Below, piece after piece: positions 57,806 through 64,000 of a DNA stretch of 64,000 bases (position 1 is its first letter; each line of letters begins with the position of its first letter). The translations under genes were made by a program, and so were the position numbers. This stretch comes from Pigmentiphaga sp. GTDB lineage: Bacteria; Pseudomonadota; Gammaproteobacteria; Burkholderiales; Burkholderiaceae_B. The stretch covers positions 310,001-374,000 of the forward strand of contig JALOAI010000001.1 in assembly GCA_023228945.1 (NCBI GenBank), written 5' to 3'. A model generated the notes under the pieces. It was not told where the DNA came from, made no database searches, and was given only the letters and a program-made list of their open reading frames with translations.

Positions 57806-60205
57806 ATGACCGTGAACGCCCCCGCCGACACCGCCACGCTGCCGCCCGACGCCATCGCCGCGCCCGATCCCGCCGAACTCATCCGTCGCCTGGCCGAAGA
57901 ACTCGGCGTGCGCCCCGCTCAAATCGCGGCCACCGTCGAGCTCCTGGACGGCGGCGCCACTGTGCCGTTCGTTGCGCGCTACCGCAAGGAAGTCACCGGC
58001 GGGCTGGACGACACCGTACTGCGCAACCTGGAAGTCAGGCTCGACTATCTGCGGGATCTCGACACCCGGCGCCTTGCCATCCTGCAATCCATCGCCGAGC
58101 AAGGCAAGCTGACCCCCGAGCTGCATGCCAGCATCCAGGCCGCCGACACCAAGCAGCGCCTGGAAGACCTCTACACGCCGTACAAACCCAAGCGCCGGAC
58201 GCGTGCGCAGATCGCCCGGGAGGCCGGCCTGGAGCCGCTCGCCGACCGGCTGCTGGCCGAGGCGGAGGCCGACCCGCAAGCGCTTGCCGCGGACTTCGTC
58301 AACGCCGATGCCGGCGTGGCCGACGTCAAGGCGGCCCTCGACGGCGCGCGCGACATCCTCACCGAACGCTTCGCCGAAGACGCCGACGTACTCGAGCATT
58401 TACGCGAGTTCCTCTGGAAGGAGGCCTCGCTGCGGGCGCGGGTCATTGAGGGCAAAGAGGGCGAAGGCGCCAACTTCCGCGACTGGTTCGACTTCAGCGA
58501 AGCCTTGCGCACCCTGCCCTCGCATCGCATCCTGGCCTTGTTGCGCGGCCGCCAGCAAGGCGTGCTCGACCTGCGCCTGTCGCTGGGAGACGAGCGCGAG
58601 GCGGAACTGCCGCATCCCTGCGTGGCCCGGCTCGCCCAGCGCCTCGAATTGCCCGGTCCGCTATGGGGTGATCGCGTCTCGCCGCGCAATCGCTGGCTGG
58701 CCGAGGTCTGCCGCTGGACGTGGCGGGTCAAGCTATTGCCGGGCTTCGAAACCGAACTCATCGGCCGCTTGCGCGAGAATGCCGAAGCCGAAGCCATTCG
58801 CGTTTTCGGCGCCAACCTCAAAGATTTGCTGTTGGCGGCGCCCGCCGGTCCCAAGGCCGTACTCGGGCTCGACCCGGGCATCCGCACCGGTGTCAAGGTG
58901 GCCGCGATCGACGCGACCGGGAAGCTGTTGGACACCACCACCATCTATCCGCACGAGCCTCGGCGCGATTGGGACGGTTCCATCGCCATCCTGGCGCGGC
59001 TGGCCAAGGCTCACCGCATCGGCCTGATCGCCATCGGCAACGGTACCGCCTCTCGAGAAACCGAAAAGCTGGCCGCCGACCTGATGAAGCGCCACCCCGA
59101 ACTGAACCTGCAGCGCGTGGTGGTCTCCGAAGCCGGTGCCTCGGTCTATTCCGCCTCGGAAACCGCCGCCACCGAGTTTCCGGATCTCGACGTCAGCCTG
59201 CGCGGCGCGGTGTCCATCGCCCGCCGGCTGCAGGATCCCTTGGCCGAACTGGTGAAGATCGACCCCAAGGCCATCGGTGTGGGCCAGTATCAGCACGATG
59301 TCAATCAGCGCGAGTTGGCCCGCGCGCTGGAAGCCGTGGTGGAAGACTGCGTCAACGCCGTAGGCGTGGATGTGAATACCGCCTCGGCCGCCCTGCTCGC
59401 CCGCGTCTCGGGCCTGACGGCCAGCCTGGCGCGCAACATCGTCAGCTGGCGCGACACCCATGGCGCCTACCAGCGGCGCGAGGACTTGAAAGCCGTGCCC
59501 CGCTTTGGCGAAAAGTCATTTGAGCAAGCGGCGGGCTTCCTCCGGATTCCCAACGGCGCCGATCCGCTCGACGCCTCGGCCGTACACCCCGAAGCCTACC
59601 CGGTGGTCGAACGCATCCTGGCCTCGATCCAGGCCGATGTCCGGCAGGTGCTGGGCAATCGCGAAGCTCTCAAGGGCGTGGCGCCCAGCCGCTTCGTGGA
59701 CGATCGCTTCGGCCTGCCCACCATCCAGGACATTCTGCAGGAGCTCGAAAAGCCCGGCCGCGACCCGCGCCCAGAGTTCAAAACGGCTCAATTCCGCGAC
59801 GGCATCGAAACCCTGGCCGACCTGCAAGCCGGCATGGTGCTGGAAGGCGTGGTCACGAACGTCGCCAACTTCGGCGCCTTCGTCGACATCGGCGTCCACC
59901 AGGACGGCCTGGTGCATATCTCGGCGCTATCGAACAAGTTCGTCGACGATCCCCGGGATGTGGTGCGGGTGGGCCAAACCGTGCAGGTCAAGGTGGTGGA
60001 AGTGGATCAGGCGCGCAAGCGTGTCGCCCTTACCATGCGGCTGGATGACGACGTACTGGCGAGCCGGCGCAGTGCGCCAGGCGACGGTGGCGGCGCCTCG
60101 GCGCGCGGCTCACGGGCCGGCGGCGGCCGGGGCGGCGCACCCCGGACCGAAGCCGCGCCGGCCGGCGCCATGGCCGCGGCATTCGCGAAACTCAAGCAGC
60201 GCTGA
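57806..60205 (+). CDS. tex: Tex family RNA-binding transcriptional accessory protein
   Basis: This 799-residue protein matches Tex along its length: N-terminal helical domain (VPFVARYRKEVTGGLDD), a YqgF/RNase H-like domain (VLGLDPGIRTGVKVAAID), a helix-hairpin-helix segment (VNTASAALLARVSGL), and an S1 RNA-binding domain (about 675-750, GMVLEGVVTNVANFGAFVDIGVHQDGLVHIS). The C-terminal tail is Gly/Arg-rich. Tex binds nucleic acid and influences toxin and stress gene expression in Bordetella. Confidence 0.96.
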   Translation: MTVNAPADTATLPPDAIAAPDPAELIRRLAEELGVRPAQIAATVELLDGGATVPFVARYRKEVTGGLDDTVLRNLEVRLDYLRDLDTRRLAILQSIAEQGKLTPELHASIQAADTKQRLEDLYTPYKPKRRTRAQIAREAGLEPLADRLLAEAEADPQALAADFVNADAGVADVKAALDGARDILTERFAEDADVLEHLREFLWKEASLRARVIEGKEGEGANFRDWFDFSEALRTLPSHRILALLRGRQQGVLDLRLSLGDEREAELPHPCVARLAQRLELPGPLWGDRVSPRNRWLAEVCRWTWRVKLLPGFETELIGRLRENAEAEAIRVFGANLKDLLLAAPAGPKAVLGLDPGIRTGVKVAAIDATGKLLDTTTIYPHEPRRDWDGSIAILARLAKAHRIGLIAIGNGTASRETEKLAADLMKRHPELNLQRVVVSEAGASVYSASETAATEFPDLDVSLRGAVSIARRLQDPLAELVKIDPKAIGVGQYQHDVNQRELARALEAVVEDCVNAVGVDVNTASAALLARVSGLTASLARNIVSWRDTHGAYQRREDLKAVPRFGEKSFEQAAGFLRIPNGADPLDASAVHPEAYPVVERILASIQADVRQVLGNREALKGVAPSRFVDDRFGLPTIQDILQELEKPGRDPRPEFKTAQFRDGIETLADLQAGMVLEGVVTNVANFGAFVDIGVHQDGLVHISALSNKFVDDPRDVVRVGQTVQVKVVEVDQARKRVALTMRLDDDVLASRRSAPGDGGGASARGSRAGGGRGGAPRTEAAPAGAMAAAFAKLKQR

Positions 60206-60262
60206 ACTTTTTTGCCGCCGGGCCGCCAAGGTAAAAAGCCCTCGGGGGCAGCTGCCGCCCCT

Positions 60263-61618
60263 TCAATCCTCCGCCAGGCCCGCCAACGCTTCACGCACGC
60301 GCGCCATGGCCTCGTCGCGCGCCGCGGCGTCGGCAAACCCGCCCGCCGACGCCAGCGCCACGCCATCCAGCACCACGGCGTAAGCTTCGTCGCCCACCGG
60401 CTGCACGCCCTCGCCCGCCGAATCCTGGATCTGGCGAATGACCAGGCCAGCGGCCTTGGGATCGGCGTGCCCGGCCGACAACAGGAGCTCATCGCCCTCC
60501 GCCGACAGCAGCCGGAAGCGGAACAACCCGTCGGTATCGCGAAAGCTGACGAACCGTGCCCGCCGCGCCTCGCGCTTGCGCGCCGGCGCCACCGTGGCCT
60601 TGAGCGCGCCCGAGCGCAGGCCCACGGCCGCGCGCACCCGCTCCATCAAAGGCGCGGCCAGCTGGCGAGCTTTGCTTGCGCCCAATTGCAACGCATCCTC
60701 GATCTGCGCAGGATCGGCCATCAGGGCTTCGTAGCGTTCGCGCATGGGGGCCACGGAGGCTTCGAGGCGCTCAACCAGAACGCGCTTGGCGTCGCCCCAC
60801 GACATTCCCTCGCGCAGGGCCTGGGCAAAACCTTCGGTCTCATCCGGGCTGGCAAAGGCCCGGTACACGGGAAAGAGATGGGATGCTTCCGGGTCCTTGG
60901 GCTCGCCCGGGCCACGGGAGTCGGTCACGATACGGGCCACGGCATCGCGCAGGCCACGGCTGCCACCTTCAAACAACGGAATGGTGTTGTTGTAGCTCTT
61001 GGACATTTTGCGACCGTCCAGCCCCGGCAGCGTGGCCACGTCGTCGTCGATTACCACGTCGGGCAGGGTGAAAATGTCGGTGCCGCCGCCATACAGATGA
61101 TTGAAACGTTGAGCGATGTCGCGCGCCATCTCCAGGTGCTGGATCTGGTCGCGCCCCACTGGTACCTGATGGGCATTGAAGATGAGAATGTCGGCGGCCA
61201 TCAGCACGGGGTAGGAAAACAGCCCCATGGTGACGCCGTCGTCCGGCTCCTGGCCGGCCGCAAGGTTCTGATCCACCGCCGCTTTGTAGGCATGGGCACG
61301 GTTCATCAGGCCCTTGGCCGTGACGCAGGTGAGCACCCAGCACAGCTCGGGCACCTCGGGTACGTCCGACTGGCGATAAAAGGTCACGCGCTCGGGATCC
61401 AGCCCGGCCGCCAGCCAGGTGGCGGCGATCTCCAGCCGCGATCGCTCGACCCGGGCGGGGTCTTCACACTTGATCAAGGCATGGTAATCAGCCAGGAAAA
61501 AAAAGGCGTCGACGGAAGACTGGGTGCTGGCGGCGATGGCGGGCCGGATGGCGCCGACGTAATTGCCGAGGTGCGGCGTGCCGGTGGTGGTGATACCGGT
61601 GAGGACTCGTGTGCGCAT
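60263..61618 (-). CDS. trpS: Tryptophanyl-tRNA synthetase with a C-terminal DUF1508-like extension
   Basis: This 451-residue class I synthetase charges tRNA-Trp. The HIGH-type motif is TPHLGN (residues 14-19) and KMSKS lies at about 201-205 (GRKMSKSYNN). The catalytic core ends near residue 340. About 100 additional residues (from about 350) resemble a YegP/DUF1508 repeat (FVSFRDTDGLFRFRLLSAEGDELLLSAGHAD). Its contribution is unknown. The start at 61618 matches the family N-terminus MRTRVLTGITTTG. Confidence 0.94.
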   Translation of the reverse strand: MRTRVLTGITTTGTPHLGNYVGAIRPAIAASTQSSVDAFFFLADYHALIKCEDPARVERSRLEIAATWLAAGLDPERVTFYRQSDVPEVPELCWVLTCVTAKGLMNRAHAYKAAVDQNLAAGQEPDDGVTMGLFSYPVLMAADILIFNAHQVPVGRDQIQHLEMARDIAQRFNHLYGGGTDIFTLPDVVIDDDVATLPGLDGRKMSKSYNNTIPLFEGGSRGLRDAVARIVTDSRGPGEPKDPEASHLFPVYRAFASPDETEGFAQALREGMSWGDAKRVLVERLEASVAPMRERYEALMADPAQIEDALQLGASKARQLAAPLMERVRAAVGLRSGALKATVAPARKREARRARFVSFRDTDGLFRFRLLSAEGDELLLSAGHADPKAAGLVIRQIQDSAGEGVQPVGDEAYAVVLDGVALASAGGFADAAARDEAMARVREALAGLAED

Positions 61619-61876
61619 GGCGGTCGTCAAGAGAAAGAAGCTGCAAGTGTAACCTTTCACCAACGTGGAGATCACCGGGCGGCCGAAGGTTTCGCCGCCT
61701 TTCGGCCAGGATTTCCGCGCCATGTTTGGAGCGCCTGTGTCCCGCCGCTCAAACCCCGGCACCCGCCGCGGCGCCATGGATCACGAGGCTTGCGCTCGTG
61801 CGAGGACCTTGCGATACCGCGCCGCCTGCAGGCGGCGTGAAGGTAACCGGGTTATCATGCCGGGATCGGACACCTC

Positions 61877-62440
61877 GTGAAGAAGCAAAACGTCATGGAC
61901 ATCCAGCAACATTATTCCGCCATCATCTCCGCCCTCGGCGAAGACGTCGATCGCGAAGGCCTCAAAGACACCCCGAAGCGCGCGGCGAAAGCCATGCAGT
62001 ATCTTTGCAAGGGCTATCACGAGAAGCTGGAAGATATCGTCAACGATGCCCTGTTCACGTCCGACACCAGCGAAATGGTGGTCGTCAAGAATATCGAGCT
62101 GTATTCGCTGTGCGAGCACCACATGCTGCCCTTCGTGGGCAAAGCCCACGTCGGCTACCTGCCCAACGGCAAGGTCCTGGGGCTATCCAAGGTGGCCCGC
62201 ATCATCGACATGTACGCCCGCCGCCTGCAAATCCAGGAAAACCTCTGCCGCGACGTGGCCGAGGCCGTGATGAACGTCACCGGCGCCCAGGGCGTGGCCG
62301 TGGTGATCGAAGCCCAGCACATGTGCATGATGATGCGTGGCGTCGAAAAACAGAACTCCGTGATGGTCAGTTCGGTGATGCTCGGCGCCTTCGAGCGCGA
62401 TCCCGCCACCCGCGCGGAGTTCCTCAGCCTGGTGCGCTGA
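61877..62440 (+). CDS. folE: GTP cyclohydrolase I
   Basis: This 187-residue enzyme opens GTP to dihydroneopterin triphosphate, the first step of folate synthesis. The zinc site CEHH (LYSLCEHHMLPF), the HVGYLPNGKVLGLSK loop and the second Cys in QHMCMMMRGVEK are present. The start may be GTG at 61877 or ATG at 61895; both keep the conserved part. The 258-base region before it contains a short piece of the dispersed repeat (about 61780-61806). Confidence 0.96.
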   Translation: MKKQNVMDIQQHYSAIISALGEDVDREGLKDTPKRAAKAMQYLCKGYHEKLEDIVNDALFTSDTSEMVVVKNIELYSLCEHHMLPFVGKAHVGYLPNGKVLGLSKVARIIDMYARRLQIQENLCRDVAEAVMNVTGAQGVAVVIEAQHMCMMMRGVEKQNSVMVSSVMLGAFERDPATRAEFLSLVR

Positions 62441-62549
62441 GCCCGCTTGGCGGCCTGCCGGGGTTCAGCACCGCGCCGCCGCCATATCGCCTGAGAGTCG
62501 GGCAAGCCGCCGCGACGCCAGGCTTACCGGAACCCGGGAGCCACTCGGC

Positions 62550-63641
62550 TCAAAGCGTTGCCGCGGTGCGGTGCTCGGCGTCCAGGTACTCCTTTGATTG
62601 CATCTCCACCAGCCGCGAAACCGTACGCTGAAACTCATTGGCCCATTGGCCGTCCGTATACAGCGCTTCAGGCAAACCCTCGGCGGTCAGGATGAGCTTG
62701 ACCTTATGGTCGTACAGCACGTCCACCAGCCAGGTAAAGCGCCGGGCTTCAGAGGCCTGGCGCGGTCCCATGCAAGGCACGCCCGACACCATCACGGTAT
62801 GGAAGCGGCTGGCCAGTTCGAGATAGTCGTTCTGTGAGCGAGGACCGCCGCACAAAGTGGCAAAATCGAACCACACCACGCCGCCCGCCATGCGCAGGGC
62901 CTTGACTTCCCGGTTCTCGATCCGCAACACGGGGTTCTGCGGCGGAGTCTCGGCGATCCGCTCGAAGGCCTCCCGCATCGAGGCGTCGCTGGCTTCGCCC
63001 GGCGGCACGTGATACAGCGCCACCTGCTCGAGCGTACGGCGCCGATAATCGATGCCGGCATCCACATTGAGCACGTCCATGCGCCGGCAGATCAGGTCGA
63101 TCGCCGGCAAAATGCGATCCCGGTGCAATCCATCGGGGTAGAGTTGGCGGGGCTCGTAGTTGGACGTCATCACGAACGAGGTTCCGTGCTCGAATAGCCC
63201 GTCCAGCAGCTTGTACAGAATCATCGCGTCGGCAATGTCCGAAACGTGAAACTCGTCGAAGCAGATCAGGCGGTATTTGGCCGCCACCCGCTTGGCAACC
63301 TCATCGAGCGGATCGGACAAGCCCTTGACGGCGTCGAGCTGGCGGTGCACGCCGCGCATGAACTCATGGAAGTGCAGCCGGGTCTTGCGCCGCAAGGGTA
63401 CGGTGGCATAAAACGCGTCCATGATGAAGCTCTTGCCGCGCCCGACTCCGCCCCACAGATAGACGCCGCGCGGCACATCGGGCCGCTTGAGCCATTTCTT
63501 GAGGACGTTGGAGCGCATCGCCTTGAAGTGCAGCCAATCGTCGTAATAGCACTGCAATCGTTCGACCGCGGCACGCTGGGCCGCATCGGCCTGATAGCCA
63601 CGCTCGGCCAAGGCCTTCTCGTAGTACTCGATGACGTTCAT
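62550..63641 (-). CDS. zapE: Cell division ATPase ZapE (AFG1-like)
   Basis: This 363-residue AAA+ protein destabilises the Z-ring during division, by analogy with E. coli ZapE. Walker A GGVGRGKS (64-71), Walker B LICFDEFHVSD and an arginine-containing VMTSNYEPRQLYPDGLHR block are visible. MNVIEYYEKAL fixes the start at 63641. It follows lpdA on the same strand, with a terminator-like hairpin between them. Confidence 0.94.
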   Translation of the reverse strand: MNVIEYYEKALAERGYQADAAQRAAVERLQCYYDDWLHFKAMRSNVLKKWLKRPDVPRGVYLWGGVGRGKSFIMDAFYATVPLRRKTRLHFHEFMRGVHRQLDAVKGLSDPLDEVAKRVAAKYRLICFDEFHVSDIADAMILYKLLDGLFEHGTSFVMTSNYEPRQLYPDGLHRDRILPAIDLICRRMDVLNVDAGIDYRRRTLEQVALYHVPPGEASDASMREAFERIAETPPQNPVLRIENREVKALRMAGGVVWFDFATLCGGPRSQNDYLELASRFHTVMVSGVPCMGPRQASEARRFTWLVDVLYDHKVKLILTAEGLPEALYTDGQWANEFQRTVSRLVEMQSKEYLDAEHRTAATL

Positions 63642-63717
63642 GGGTAATGCCGAACCGCGCTCGCCGGATGGCGGCGGGAAAATAAACGGGCTGGCGACCA
63701 TGTCGCCGGCCCTGTAC

Positions 63718-63748
63718 GCAAAGGGCGCACCGCGAGTGCGCCCTTTGC
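63718..63748 (-). terminator. Terminator hairpin after lpdA
   Basis: GCAAAGGGCGCAC pairs with GTGCGCCCTTTGC (13 bp, 5-base loop). It lies 22 bases after the lpdA stop and before zapE. The T run is only CCCTTTGC, so termination may be partial. Confidence 0.7.
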
Positions 63749-63770
63749 CGGACTCCTGAGAGCGTTGGGA

Positions 63771-64000
63771 TCAGAAATTGAGGGTACGTTTGTCCACGGC
63801 CAGGGCGGCTTCCTTCACCGCCTCGGACAGCGTGGGGTGGGCATGGCAGATACGCGCGATATCTTCGGCCGCTGCGCGGAACTCCATGGCCACCACCGCC
63901 TCGGCGATCATCTCGGAAGCCTGCGGCCCTACCATGTGCACTCCCAGCACCTCGTCGGTCTTGGCATCGGCCAGGATCTTGACGAAGCCGGTGGTATCGC
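63771..64000 (-). CDS. lpdA: Dihydrolipoyl dehydrogenase, C-terminal end
   Basis: Only the last 75 or so residues are inside the window. DTTGFVKILADAKTDEVLGVHMVGPQASEMI and the catalytic-dyad region ICHAHPTLSEAVKEAAL (His and Glu) identify the dimerisation domain of the E3 subunit. The enzyme serves 2-oxoacid dehydrogenase complexes. The stop codon is at 63771. Its neighbour zapE follows in the same direction. Confidence 0.93.
   Translation of the reverse strand, partial: DTTGFVKILADAKTDEVLGVHMVGPQASEMIAEAVVAMEFRAAAEDIARICHAHPTLSEAVKEAALAVDKRTLNF

Noticed and set aside
60212..61840. Open frame of about 540 codons antisense to trpS
   Set aside because: Shadow of trpS; no family resemblance.
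1..64000. Search by eye for tRNA, rRNA, tmRNA and CRISPR arrays
   Set aside because: No cloverleaf-like or repeat-spacer pattern was recognised; a tRNA scan would be needed to be certain.

Overview
The window is GC-rich chromosomal DNA from a betaproteobacterium, most likely an Alcaligenaceae-type member of the Burkholderiales. The evidence is the gene content and order: a Bug-family solute-binding protein, a phaC/phaB/phaR polyhydroxyalkanoate locus, the series smpB-ratA-rnfH...guaB-guaA, lpdA next to zapE, and a trpS with a C-terminal extension. Species-level placement is inference.

Layout. (1) 1-4133: start of a GMC-type flavin oxidoreductase, a divergent asparagine synthase (asnB), then the bioMN energy-coupling module of a vitamin transporter. 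(2) 4203-7838: selO, msrB, yciB, a bolA-family gene and a periplasmic PpiC-type foldase, partly with overlapping stop/start codons and closed by a strong terminator. (3) 7947-12725: membrane PQQ-dependent glucose dehydrogenase (gcd), divergent from a TonB-dependent receptor that closely resembles PqqU/YncD, the PQQ uptake receptor. (4) 12750-19170: a nuclease-like hypothetical protein, a Bug-gamma-glutamyltransferase-TetR cluster with a palindromic operator candidate, an SDR oxidoreductase and an ABM-domain protein.

(5) 19340-27523 is the accessory region, placed at the 3' end of guaA. From guaA outward it holds an AIPR-family gene (abortive-infection type), a FitAB-type toxin-antitoxin pair, a zeta-like P-loop kinase with two tiny companion ORFs, a second copy of the guaA 3'-end sequence (candidate attachment site), a truncated tyrosine integrase, an IS66-family remnant and a decapitated SF1 helicase. 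Base composition is much more AT-rich from about 22.7 to 27.5 kb. The two guaA-tail copies bound an islet of about 4.5 kb that has no integrase of its own; the broken integrase lies just outside it. IS66 activity plus a deletion apparently fused the helicase 5' part to tnpC.

(6) 27524-36317: guaA, guaB, a Pro/Asp-rich lipoprotein, a histidine kinase/LuxR-type regulator pair, rnfH, ratA and smpB. (7) 36334-47933: a type II secretion locus in the order gspF, gspC (opposite strand), gspG-H-I-J-K-L-M-N-D-E with mostly overlapping reading frames; gspI and gspJ carry in-frame leader insertions and gspD has an added SPOR-like tail. (8) 47930-52207: serB, then phaR, phaB and phaC for polyester storage, without phaA. 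(9) 52304-64000: pgeF, rluD, bamD, a DinG/YoaA-type helicase, a YdcH-like small protein, tex, trpS, folE, zapE and the 3' end of lpdA.

A GC-rich dispersed repeat recurs in intergenic spots at about 30.8, 48.8, 49.7 and 53.2 kb. No tRNA, rRNA or CRISPR array was recognised.
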